Shown here piece by piece: positions 7,857 to 15,460 of a stretch of DNA of 32,443 nucleotides (the first letter of the stretch is position 1; every line of letters starts with the position of its first letter). Made by a program: the position numbers and the translations under genes. This DNA comes from a virus: positions 1-32,443 of IMG/VR virus record IMGVR_UViG_3300008735_000056, one strand, 5' to 3'. Under the pieces are notes generated by a model, which saw only the letters and a program-made list of their open reading frames with translations, ran no database searches and had not been told where the DNA came from.

Positions 7857-9362
7857 ATGACAGAAACTGCCCAAAAATTTTACGAACTTTTTAAAGGCTC
7901 AAGTCGAGCTCATGGAACGTTTGAAGTTAACAACACTAACGACATTAAACAAAAAGGAGTTGGCAAAACTATTCGCAGTGGTGGGGCAGAAATTAAACAC
8001 TGGATTAGTCATTTAGAGGGAGATTATGGGTTAGGGGTTATCCCTATAAATGAAGACAATAAAGTATGTTGGGGGTGTATAGACGTAGATGTCTACCCTT
8101 TAGAATTTAAACACTTAGTCGGATTAGTAGAAAACTTAAAGTTCCCGTTAGTTGTTTGTCGTAGTAAAAGTGGTGGTGCTCATATCTTTTTATTCACTAA
8201 AGATTTTGTACCTGCAGGAGAAATGCAAGACGTATTAAGAGAACTTTCTGCTGCGTTAGGGTACGGTGGTGTAGAAATCTTTCCTAAACAACGTGAAATA
8301 CTTGTTGATAGAAGTGATGTAGGATCATGGTTAAACATGCCATACTTTGGGGGAAATGATTCAACACGTTATGGTTATGACAACAATGGAATGCATTTAA
8401 ACTCTGAAGCATTTTTAGAGTTCGTAGAGAAAAGGAAAATAACGAGAGAAAAATTATTAAGTATAGAAACACCTAAAGCAGAAGAACTTATGGAAGGTCC
8501 ACCTTGCTTAAAAGTTTTATTAAAACAAGGCTTTCCCGAAGGAACAAGAAATAATGGACTATTTAATATAGGGGTTTATTTAAAGAAAGCCCACCCTGAC
8601 GAATGGAATAAAAAGATAGAAGATTATAATAGAAAGTATGTACACCCTCCATTGCCTGCATCAGAAGTCTTAACCTTAATTAAAACACTAGAAAAGAAAG
8701 ACTATAACTATAAGTGTGGGGATGAACCTATACGTTCTTATTGTAATAGAAATAAATGTTTAACCTGTAAACATGGGGTAGGAGATAATCACGGTGCTCC
8801 TACTTTCTCTAGTCTTGCTAAATTAGGAACCACCCCACCACTATGGTTTATGTCTATAGACGATAGACGTATTGAACTAACTACTGAACAACTACAAAAT
8901 CAAATTAAGTTTCAACGAGTATGTATGGAACAACTTAATATAATGCCTCCTCGTATGAATGAAAGAGGGTGGCAAAACTTAGTTCAACATCTCATGGATA
9001 GTGGGATGGAAATTATAGAGGTTAGTCAAGACGCTTCTATAGAAGGACAGTTTATGGAACACCTAGAATCCTTTTGCACTGACTTGGCTCAAGCCCAAGC
9101 TAAAGATGAACTATTATTAGGAAAGCCATGGACAGAAGAAGGTAAAACATTCTTTAGGCTTAGTGACCTACGAGAATATTTAATGAAACATAGATTTACA
9201 GACATGCCTTTAAACAGTATGGCTTCTAAGCTAAAAGAACTGGGAGCAGAGCACGAGTTCTGGAACATTAAAAAGAAAGGTGTAAACGTATGGAGAATAG
9301 ATGCTTTTGAATACGATGAGGAAGGTTTAGATACTCCTGACATGGAAGAGGATCCGTTCTAA
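7857..9362 (+). CDS. Archaeo-eukaryotic-type primase (primase-polymerase)
   Basis: Likely makes primers for phage DNA replication. 501 residues. The AEP catalytic pattern is visible: CIDVDVYPLE with D76 and D78 as the metal-binding DxD, SKSGGAHIF with H109 as the sxH motif, then EIFPKQ (140-145) as the hhE-type segment. This resembles the AEP branch of TOTE-type elements and phage primases. A PriCT-like helical part follows (GTRNNGLFNIGVYLK, 229-243), then four cysteines (C287, C296, C301, C304) that could bind zinc or an Fe-S cluster. The C-terminal 170 residues hold a possible winged-helix region (SMASKLKELGAEHEFW). A replicative ring helicase is not seen next to it; the SNF2 and UvrD-like proteins are the only helicases in the window. 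Confidence 0.85.
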   Translation: MTETAQKFYELFKGSSRAHGTFEVNNTNDIKQKGVGKTIRSGGAEIKHWISHLEGDYGLGVIPINEDNKVCWGCIDVDVYPLEFKHLVGLVENLKFPLVVCRSKSGGAHIFLFTKDFVPAGEMQDVLRELSAALGYGGVEIFPKQREILVDRSDVGSWLNMPYFGGNDSTRYGYDNNGMHLNSEAFLEFVEKRKITREKLLSIETPKAEELMEGPPCLKVLLKQGFPEGTRNNGLFNIGVYLKKAHPDEWNKKIEDYNRKYVHPPLPASEVLTLIKTLEKKDYNYKCGDEPIRSYCNRNKCLTCKHGVGDNHGAPTFSSLAKLGTTPPLWFMSIDDRRIELTTEQLQNQIKFQRVCMEQLNIMPPRMNERGWQNLVQHLMDSGMEIIEVSQDASIEGQFMEHLESFCTDLAQAQAKDELLLGKPWTEEGKTFFRLSDLREYLMKHRFTDMPLNSMASKLKELGAEHEFWNIKKKGVNVWRIDAFEYDEEGLDTPDMEEDPF

Positions 9363-9493
9363 TGCATAATTGTTATAAAGGGTGGTTCTGGGACAGTGAA
9401 ACAAAAACATTTAAGAGATGGAAAGAATATGTGGAACATAGTGGTGGGTCCACCAGGAACAGGAAAGACGACCTTTCTTCTAAACAAGACTGA
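9362..9493 (+). CDS. Possible overlapping 43-residue protein
   Basis: An ATG shares its first base with the primase stop (TAATG), the coupling used throughout this operon. The frame reads MHNCYKGWFWDSETKTFKRW and continues to a TGA at 9491-9493, running about 65 bp into the helicase gene in another frame. The Trp-rich start looks like real protein, whereas the end, inside the helicase, is biased. It may be a true coupled small gene that carries ribosomes to the helicase start, or chance. Compare orthologues for conservation of the frame. Confidence 0.3.
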   Translation: MHNCYKGWFWDSETKTFKRWKEYVEHSGGSTRNRKDDLSSKQD

Positions 9494-10928
9494 AGAACTT
9501 TTAGAAAAAGGTTTTGCACCTAATAAGATTGGGTACTTAGCTTTCACTCGTAAAGCAGCAAATGAAGCTTTGTCTAGAGCAGTAGAGAAATTTAATTTAG
9601 ATCCTGACGACATACCTTATTTTCGTACGATACATTCTTTATGCTACCATTCTTTAAATCTTTCTAAAGCTGACGTAATGGGGGGAAGTAACTACAAAGA
9701 GTTGGGGGAATTTCTAGGAGAAAAATTAAACCAGAGCTGGAACATGCTAGAAGGTTCTATTAGAGTCACGACCACTGCAGATAAAATGCTGTTTTTAGAA
9801 AACACAGGACGTAATCAGTGTTTAAACCATAAGATACAATATAATAAAGCTAACCCTGATTTTTCTTGGCGTCATTTTGACTGGTTTTGTCGCTCTTACA
9901 AAAAATATAAAGAAACTCGATTCTTAGTGGATTATACCGATATGCTTGAAAAGTTTATTGCCAATAAGAATGTACCTAACTTAGATGTACTTATAGTAGA
10001 TGAAGCACAGGACTTATCCTCACTACAGTGGCAATGTGTTATTAAATTAGCGGAAGACGTTGAACATGTTTATATAGCAGGGGATGATGACCAAGCTATT
10101 TTTAGATGGGCAGGAGCAGATGTAGAGAAGTTTATAAACTTAAAAGGAAACATCATAGAACTAAAGCAATCCTATAGAATACCTAAGTCAGTCCACAAAA
10201 TAGCAGAGGATGTAATAAAAAGGGTTAAGGAAAGAAGAGATAAAGAATGGATACCTAGAGAAGAGGAAGGATCTATTCAATACCATAGGTCGTATGAACA
10301 TATTGATTTTAGTGAAGGAGAGTGGCTAGTTTTAGCTAGAAACAACTACCTATTAAATAATGTACAGAACCATTTACGTGCACTAGGATATTTATATCAA
10401 AGACAAAACAATCTTTCTGTTAGTGAAAAATTATTACTAGCTATTAAAGGGTGGGAGATGCTACGCAAAGGGGAAGCTGTTTCCTTTGACCGAGTTAAAA
10501 CAATATATTCTTATATGTCAGCTGGTAAAGGTATTGAAAGGGGAAAGAAGCGTTTAACCCACGCTGATGTAGAATCTTTTTATACTATGGAAAATCTTAA
10601 AAAGAATCATGGACTTTTAGTAGAAACAATATGGCATGAAGCTTTTGATAGATTAGGGGTGAAAGAAAGAGAATACCTTATCTCCTGTTTAAGAAGAAAC
10701 GAAAACACTAACACACCTAGAATTAAACTAACCACAATACATGCCTCTAAAGGAGGAGAGTCTGACAACGTGGTTTTATTAACCGATTTAGCAGGTAGTA
10801 CACACGAAGAACTTATCCGTAGACCTGATACTGAGAACAGAACCTTTTATGTAGGGATAACTAGAACAAAACAAAACTTAAATATTGTTCAGTCCTCTAC
10901 CAATAAATATTTTAGAATTGCATATTAA
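9429..10928 (+). CDS. UvrD/Rep-type superfamily 1 DNA helicase
   Basis: 499 residues from the ATG at 9429, which begins right at the first strand (MWNIVVGPPGTGKTT) as in related proteins; a GTG at 9396 would add eleven residues. Motifs in order: Walker A GPPGTGKTT (7-15), Ia LAFTRKAA, Ib TIHSL, motif II VDEAQD (190-195), motif III AGDDDQAIFRWAG, motif IV QSYR, motif V TTIHASKGGESDNVVLL and motif VI YVGITRTKQNL. This is a 3'-5' UvrD-like helicase fold. It follows the primase and probably unwinds DNA in replication or recombination. It overlaps the possible 43-residue gene. Confidence 0.92.
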   Translation: MWNIVVGPPGTGKTTFLLNKTEELLEKGFAPNKIGYLAFTRKAANEALSRAVEKFNLDPDDIPYFRTIHSLCYHSLNLSKADVMGGSNYKELGEFLGEKLNQSWNMLEGSIRVTTTADKMLFLENTGRNQCLNHKIQYNKANPDFSWRHFDWFCRSYKKYKETRFLVDYTDMLEKFIANKNVPNLDVLIVDEAQDLSSLQWQCVIKLAEDVEHVYIAGDDDQAIFRWAGADVEKFINLKGNIIELKQSYRIPKSVHKIAEDVIKRVKERRDKEWIPREEEGSIQYHRSYEHIDFSEGEWLVLARNNYLLNNVQNHLRALGYLYQRQNNLSVSEKLLLAIKGWEMLRKGEAVSFDRVKTIYSYMSAGKGIERGKKRLTHADVESFYTMENLKKNHGLLVETIWHEAFDRLGVKEREYLISCLRRNENTNTPRIKLTTIHASKGGESDNVVLLTDLAGSTHEELIRRPDTENRTFYVGITRTKQNLNIVQSSTNKYFRIAY

Positions 10929-10931
10929 TGC

Positions 10932-10956
10932 CTTTACATAGTAAAGTAGTTATAAT
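10932..10956 (+). promoter_or_regulatory. Operator-like inverted repeat with TATAAT before the modification genes
   Basis: CTTTAC and GTAAAG form a perfect inverted repeat around ATA (10932-10946), followed at once by TATAAT (10951-10956), 11 bp before the next ATG. No -35 sits at the usual spacing, so if TATAAT is used the mRNA would be nearly leaderless. The gene has only a weak ribosome site. A relative of this repeat is at 31854-31874. Confidence 0.4.
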
Positions 10957-10967
10957 AAAGTGGTACC

Positions 10968-11828
10968 ATGGAACTAGACGAAGCACAAAGACATAAAGCC
11001 TTTTTTAATTTTATTAACGAAAGACATGCTATTTATGTTAATAAAGAAGCGGGAGCAGACTTTCCTTGGACAGAAGATGAAATCTTAAGGAAGTATAGTT
11101 TTTGTAATGTATTTAGAGAACTAGACACCGTTACTAAATGGATACGAAGTAATTGGTGTGAACCATACATGGAACACCCTAACGTACCTTTTGCTATGGC
11201 GGTAGCTAGACAAATCAATTGGCCAGGAACACTAGAAGAAATAGGCTTTCCTGATAAATGGGAACCTGAACGTGTTAAGGAAATAATGCAGGCTAGAAAA
11301 GATGCAAAAAAGAAGGTTTACACTGGTGCTTATATGTTAACGGGAACTTTAGGTGGTTCTAAGATAGAACAAACAATAGATAAAATTTTAACACCTTTAT
11401 ATAATAACCCCCCTGAACTTCACATGGACTCTTTAGAAAAGACATGGGAAGGTTATCTTCCTTATGCAGGATTTAGTGGTTTTATGTCTTATGAAGTAGT
11501 AACTGATTTACGACACACTAAATACCTTAAGAACGCAGATGATATTAATACTTGGGCTAATGCTGGTCCAGGAGCAGTAAGGGGATTAAATAGGATACAT
11601 AATAGAGATATTAAAAAGTCTTTAACTAAGAAAGCTTCTTGCAGTGAGATGTATGATCTATTAATGGTATCCGATAGATATTTAGAAGATCATGTTCCTG
11701 TTCTAGAAATGAGAGACATAGAACATTGTCTTTGTGAATTCGATAAATATGAACGCACTAGATTAAATGAAGGAAAACCTAGAGCACAATATAAACCAAA
11801 CAGAAAAAAGGAGGAGTGGGAAACATGA
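10968..11828 (+). CDS. HMUDK-helical / aGPT-Pplase-type DNA base-modification protein
   Basis: 286 residues. The N-terminus carries FFNFINERH (12-20), then PWTEDEIL (33-40), KYSFCNVFRELD (42-53) and TKWIR. That order, an ERH-type start, P-W-T-x-D-x-I-L, then F-x-N-x-x-R-E-x-D, is the signature I know from the helical domain of 5-hydroxymethyl-dU DNA kinases and the related alpha-glutamyl/putrescinyl-thymine pyrophosphorylase (amino-acid:DNA transferase) families of phages with hypermodified thymine. No P-loop kinase is fused. It is therefore expected to act on 5-hydroxymethyluracil in phage DNA. The next two genes, a glycosyltransferase and a TS-type hydroxymethylase, fit the same pathway. 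The exact reaction (phosphorylation, amino-acid transfer or neither) cannot be told from sequence. Confidence 0.75.
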   Translation: MELDEAQRHKAFFNFINERHAIYVNKEAGADFPWTEDEILRKYSFCNVFRELDTVTKWIRSNWCEPYMEHPNVPFAMAVARQINWPGTLEEIGFPDKWEPERVKEIMQARKDAKKKVYTGAYMLTGTLGGSKIEQTIDKILTPLYNNPPELHMDSLEKTWEGYLPYAGFSGFMSYEVVTDLRHTKYLKNADDINTWANAGPGAVRGLNRIHNRDIKKSLTKKASCSEMYDLLMVSDRYLEDHVPVLEMRDIEHCLCEFDKYERTRLNEGKPRAQYKPNRKKEEWET

Positions 11829-12589
11829 GAATATTTATACCGAGTAAAAGTAGGCAAAGAGAACAAACTACGTTATCTTTTATGCCTGATGATATAAAGG
11901 CTAACACTACTTTAGTTGTGGATGCCTCTGAAGAAGAGGATTATGCTAAAGTACATGATAACCTTTTAATTGTCCCCGAAGAAATTAAAGGTATTTCAGG
12001 GGTTAGGCAATATATCTGGGATAATTCAGATGATCCACGAATTGTTATGTTAGACGATGATCTAAGGTTTTATGTAAGAAAAAGCCCAACTGATTGGCAC
12101 TTACGATATTTAGAACCAGAAGAGTATCATGGAGTTTTTGGACTATTAGATGAATGGATGGATCAGGGTTATGGACACTGTGGTATTAGTGCTAGGGAAG
12201 GTAATAACCGAGTAAAAGATTTATCAGCTGAGAACACTAGGTACATAAGAGCACTAGCCTATGACCTAGATATTTGTAGGGATAAAGTTGAACACGGCAG
12301 GGTAACTGTTATGGAAGACTTTGATGTAGCACTTCAATTACTAAGGGCAGGTGTTCCTAATAAGGTTAGCTTCTTTTATGCTCAGGGACAAAAGCAATCT
12401 AATGCTGCTGGAGGTTGCTCTACTTATAGAAGCCCAGAGGTACAGGCAGAATCTGCATTAAAAATGAAAGAGTTACACGAAGATTTTGTGCGTGTTGTAG
12501 AAAAAGAAACTAAGACTGCTTGGGGTTGGGGTAAAAGGCAGGACGTAGTAATAAGTTGGAAGAAAGCATATGCAAGTTATCAAAGCTAG
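11825..12589 (+). CDS. GT-A glycosyltransferase, TAGT-like, probable DNA base glycosyltransferase
   Basis: 254 residues. The ATG overlaps the upstream TGA (ATGA) and has AAGGAGGAG ahead of it; a GTG at 11816 is too close to that site. It opens with MRIFIPSKSR (1-10), has a strand LVVDASEEEDY, the metal-binding MLDDDL (75-80) and MEDFDVALQLLRAG (163-176), the arrangement of GT-A glycosyltransferases of the TET-associated (TAGT) kind that put sugars on hydroxymethylated pyrimidines in phage DNA. No TET/JBP oxygenase is adjacent; here the hydroxymethyl group would come from the nucleotide-level hydroxymethylase downstream. The sugar donor is unknown. A role in surface glycan transfer is a weaker alternative. 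Confidence 0.72.
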   Translation: MRIFIPSKSRQREQTTLSFMPDDIKANTTLVVDASEEEDYAKVHDNLLIVPEEIKGISGVRQYIWDNSDDPRIVMLDDDLRFYVRKSPTDWHLRYLEPEEYHGVFGLLDEWMDQGYGHCGISAREGNNRVKDLSAENTRYIRALAYDLDICRDKVEHGRVTVMEDFDVALQLLRAGVPNKVSFFYAQGQKQSNAAGGCSTYRSPEVQAESALKMKELHEDFVRVVEKETKTAWGWGKRQDVVISWKKAYASYQS

Positions 12590-13652
12590 AAATGTGAATG
12601 AAGCCCTTCTTTTAGGGTTAGACCACTTAGCTATTGAAGGTGAGTGGCGAGAGAGTCGGGCAGGTAAAGTTATAGAATCAGTTTCTCCTGTCACTACCAC
12701 CTATACCCACCCTAATGAAAGAGTTTTATTCTCAAAACCAAGAGACGCTAACCCTTTCTTTCATTTTCTTGAAGGTTTATGGATGTTAAATGGACAAAAT
12801 GATGTAGAAACAGTAGCTTTTTATGTTAAACGAATGGCTGAGTTTAGTGATGATGGAGAAACTTTGTGGGGTGCTTATGGTTATCGCTGGCTTAACCATT
12901 TTGGTTATAGCGTAGGTCATGATAGAAATCAAATAAAAAAGATAATCAATATACTAAGAGAAAACCCCGACGATAGACGTTGTGTCCTACAGATGTGGGA
13001 TGCTTTACAAGATTTAAATAAAGAAGGTAATGATATACCTTGCAACACTAACATTTACTTTAAGGTTAGAGACAATAAACTTCAGATGACTGTTTGTTGC
13101 CGTAGTAATGATATGATATGGGGAGCATATGGAGCAAATGCCGTACATATGTCAATGCTTCATGAAGTTATAGCTAGTGCTGTTGGCGTTGAGTTAGGGG
13201 AGTATCACCAGATAAGCGATAGCTTTCATGCTTATGAAAAAGTCTATAAACCTTTGCAAGAGGAAATAGGTCTTTTGGACTATTATGCTATTCAGTATCC
13301 TCTTACAGGAATCTCCAATGTTTATGAATTAAATGATGTTAATCCGTACCCTATGGTGTCTACTCCCTATGAAGAATGGGTGGTGGATCTTGATACATTT
13401 ATGTATGACCTAAAGAGGTGGAAACACAAAGCAAGAAAACTAGAAGGTGGTCATTGTAAGGATGCTTTCTTTAATGAGGTAGCATACCCCATAGCAAGAA
13501 GTTATGCATTCTATAAAGATGCTGCTATAGATATGGCTATAAAAACAACAGAACAAATTAAAGCAGAGGACTGGTCATTGGCTTGTAAGCAATGGCTAGA
13601 ACGTAGAACAGTTAAAGAAGAGTCTCATAAGGACATAGAAGCAGTTTTATGA
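12570..13652 (+). CDS. Thymidylate synthase-family pyrimidine hydroxymethylase
   Basis: 360 residues. Core TS residues are present: catalytic C158 in DIPCNT, the paired arginines R136/R137 in DDRRCVLQMW, RSND (178-181) and DSFHAY (217-222). In the helix that contacts the base, an ungapped alignment from RSND puts Ala at the place of the Asn that selects dUMP in true thymidylate synthases, with Asn one residue later (GAYGAN, 185-190). That pattern fits the deoxynucleotide or nucleotide hydroxymethylase branch better than ThyA, so dUMP (or dCMP) to 5-hydroxymethyl-dUMP is likely. The partner genes favour the uracil product. It overlaps the glycosyltransferase by 20 bp, so the two are co-translated. 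Plain dTMP synthesis cannot be excluded. Confidence 0.8.
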   Translation: MQVIKARNVNEALLLGLDHLAIEGEWRESRAGKVIESVSPVTTTYTHPNERVLFSKPRDANPFFHFLEGLWMLNGQNDVETVAFYVKRMAEFSDDGETLWGAYGYRWLNHFGYSVGHDRNQIKKIINILRENPDDRRCVLQMWDALQDLNKEGNDIPCNTNIYFKVRDNKLQMTVCCRSNDMIWGAYGANAVHMSMLHEVIASAVGVELGEYHQISDSFHAYEKVYKPLQEEIGLLDYYAIQYPLTGISNVYELNDVNPYPMVSTPYEEWVVDLDTFMYDLKRWKHKARKLEGGHCKDAFFNEVAYPIARSYAFYKDAAIDMAIKTTEQIKAEDWSLACKQWLERRTVKEESHKDIEAVL

Positions 13653-14320
13653 CAAACATAACACGATGGTCTTATAGCCGATTAGGTACTTATGAAAGTT
13701 GTCCTAAAAAAGCATACTATAGGTACATAGAACAATTACCCGAGACCCAACACCCTGCTGCTGCACGTGGTACACATATTCATGGTTTAGCGGAAGACTA
13801 CATAGTAGGGACTATAAAAGAATTACCAAAGGAACTTAGATTATTCAGTGACGGTTTTGAAAAACTAAGGGAAGACTATTTAGCGGAAAAAGTATTTGTA
13901 GAACAGGACTGGGCTTTTGATGAGTCTTGGGAAAGTGCCCCATGGACTGGGGAAAATACATGGGGAAGATATAAGATAGATGCGTTTTTTAAAGACGGTG
14001 ATTACGGTAAAGTGATAGACTTTAAGACAGGTAAATACTGGTCTAATGAGGTAGGGTATAGGGACCAGTGTTCTCTTTACGCCTGTGGGGTTTTTAGTCG
14101 GTTTCCAGACCTAGAAAACGTAGAGACGGAGCTATGGTATTTGGACCATCAAAAAATAAGCCGACACGCCTTTTCCAAAGAAGAAATTCAGGAGGTTCAA
14201 GATAATTTTACTTCTAGAGCATCCGCTATGACTAATGACACCAAGTTTATAGCTACACCTTCGGAAAATTCATGTAGATGGTGTCCATTTAAAGAAATAT
14301 GTCCAGATTATGAAAGATAA
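13649..14320 (+). CDS. Cas4/RecB-like PD-(D/E)XK exonuclease with cysteine cluster
   Basis: 223 residues. The fold is shown by SYSRLGTYESCPKK (8-21), GTHIHGLAED (41-50), D111 in YKIDAF, the catalytic VIDFKTGK (122-129, D124 and K126) and the Q140-x3-Y144 motif. C18 with C209, C212 and C218 form the four-cysteine set that holds a 4Fe-4S cluster in Cas4 and AddB-type nucleases. No cas1 or cas2 is present, so this is the phage form, probably a 5'-3' ssDNA or dsDNA exonuclease for recombination or host DNA breakdown. It overlaps the hydroxymethylase by 4 bp (ATGA) and the next gene by 11 bp. Confidence 0.88.
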   Translation: MTNITRWSYSRLGTYESCPKKAYYRYIEQLPETQHPAAARGTHIHGLAEDYIVGTIKELPKELRLFSDGFEKLREDYLAEKVFVEQDWAFDESWESAPWTGENTWGRYKIDAFFKDGDYGKVIDFKTGKYWSNEVGYRDQCSLYACGVFSRFPDLENVETELWYLDHQKISRHAFSKEEIQEVQDNFTSRASAMTNDTKFIATPSENSCRWCPFKEICPDYER

Positions 14321-14606
14321 ACCAAAAACATTTTTAAGAATAAACAAAATAGCAAAGAACGATGTATCAAAATTAATACAAGCAGAAAAATCCTACGGCA
14401 TTTCATGGCGTAAACGAGGAGGGGTGGGAGCCTTCATGATGTTAGCGAGAAAATGGGATCGTATAGAGCAACAGGTAGAATCTCAAAACTATGATGTCTT
14501 TGAAGCATATACTAAAGACTCACGTGAAGAGGGTATCTTGGACGATATACAAGACCTACGTCGCTATTTATTGTTAGTAGAAGAACATATTACCAAAGGA
14601 GGTTAA
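14310..14606 (+). CDS. Small phage protein resembling nucleotide-modification-associated domain 1
   Basis: 98 residues, all-alpha. The segment SYGISWRKRGGVGAFMMLARKWDRIEQQV, given here in parts as SYGISWRKRGG and GAFMMLARKWDRIE, followed by a C-terminal IQDLRRYLLLVEEH helix, recalls the small helical proteins annotated as Nmad1/DUF1599 in phages and linked by gene context to modified-base synthesis. The resemblance is by eye. Its place straight after the hydroxymethylase and nuclease supports that reading but also fits a general NTP-pyrophosphohydrolase-like helper. The start lies inside the upstream gene, with a poor ribosome site, so translation is probably coupled. Confidence 0.55.
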   Translation: MKDKPKTFLRINKIAKNDVSKLIQAEKSYGISWRKRGGVGAFMMLARKWDRIEQQVESQNYDVFEAYTKDSREEGILDDIQDLRRYLLLVEEHITKGG

Positions 14607-14609
14607 ATT

Positions 14610-15014
14610 ATGTCATTTCTAAGTTTATGGAAGAGGATTTTTGGTAGAGATTCCAAAAGTCCTAGAGAGCAATTTAAAGAGTCTTATAGTAGAGGAGCTG
14701 TAAGGAAAATAAATCCTGAATCTTTTCAAGAAGGAAGACACGACCAAGAAGATAAAGTGGTTATTTCAGATGGGAGAGAAGGTGAAATTAAACTGGAAAA
14801 ATATAATCCAGCTGAACACATCCCCGATAGCCTAGAAATAGAACCTAAAGAGGTTAAAAAGGCTAAAAAGAAAGCTGTAGAAATAACTAAACCTAAACGT
14901 GCCAGAACAGCTAAAGGACGTTATAAAGGAGACGATAAGTCTACCCCCGACGTTAACGAAGCATGGGAAGGTGGGAAGGCTCCAAAGAAAAAGAGCAAAG
15001 CTAAAAAGAAATAA
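14610..15014 (+). CDS. Lysine-rich basic protein
   Basis: 134 residues, preceded by one of the best ribosome sites in the window (AAAGGAGGT, 8 bp before ATG), so probably made in quantity. The N-terminus is short and hydrophobic (MSFLSLWKRIFGR), the middle acidic and the C-terminal 50 residues very rich in Lys/Ala/Arg (EVKKAKKKAVEITKPKRA, then KKKSKAKKK), a disordered DNA-binding-like tail reminiscent of histone H1-type tails. No family is recognised. Binding to DNA or to the polymerase that follows is a guess from charge alone. The last base of its stop is the first base of the next ATG. Confidence 0.65.
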   Translation: MSFLSLWKRIFGRDSKSPREQFKESYSRGAVRKINPESFQEGRHDQEDKVVISDGREGEIKLEKYNPAEHIPDSLEIEPKEVKKAKKKAVEITKPKRARTAKGRYKGDDKSTPDVNEAWEGGKAPKKKSKAKKK

Positions 15015-15460
15015 TGACTGAAAGAAGAAAACAAGCATGTATATTGTTAGGAATAGCAATACCCTTACTTGCATTTGGCATAGCTAAGTTTGAATTTCAA
15101 GGTGGAAATAGTTCAGCTATGGCTATAATTATATCAATATCAATAACAATGGGTTTAGTCTGTGCCTTGAGTGGCTTAGTGATGCTTTTTACGAAAGTCC
15201 CTTTAGGTATATTTGATGAAAAACCCTCTAAACCAACAACCAAAAAGGAGAAAAAGATGCCTAAAACTAAAGAAGAAAAGCCTGTGCAAAAGTCTGGTTC
15301 TGAAAGCATTGAACTAATGCAACGAGAAAAAGAACTGGTAAAAAGAGCAGATGAACTTAATGCTTTAGTCAATGAAGTTGAAACTGAACTAAGTCAAGTT
15401 AGACAAGATTTAGAAACTAAAGGGTGGGTTAATTCAGAGAACGGCTGGGTTATAGGGTAA
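15014..15460 (+). CDS. Two-span membrane protein with coiled-coil tail; internal start likely
   Basis: 148 residues. Two hydrophobic helices (about 7-26 and 36-59), a Lys-rich linker and a coiled coil (about 100-137, MQREKELVKRADELNALVNE). Inside the gene, AAAAAGGAG stands 6 bp before an in-frame ATG at 15257, the strongest ribosome site of the pair, so a soluble 67-residue product with only the linker and coiled coil is probably also made. The C-terminus WVNSENGWVIG is compact and aromatic. The family is unknown. It sits between the basic protein and the polymerase and touches both. Confidence 0.65.
   Translation: MTERRKQACILLGIAIPLLAFGIAKFEFQGGNSSAMAIIISISITMGLVCALSGLVMLFTKVPLGIFDEKPSKPTTKKEKKMPKTKEEKPVQKSGSESIELMQREKELVKRADELNALVNEVETELSQVRQDLETKGWVNSENGWVIG

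Noticed and set aside
9396-9428. GTG start of the UvrD-like helicase
   Set aside because: The added residues are not part of the fold; the ATG at 9429 begins directly at the first strand and has GGAAAG ahead.
13649-14320. Cas4 as part of a CRISPR system
   Set aside because: No cas1, cas2 or repeat array is present; the Cas4-like fold is common as a phage exonuclease.
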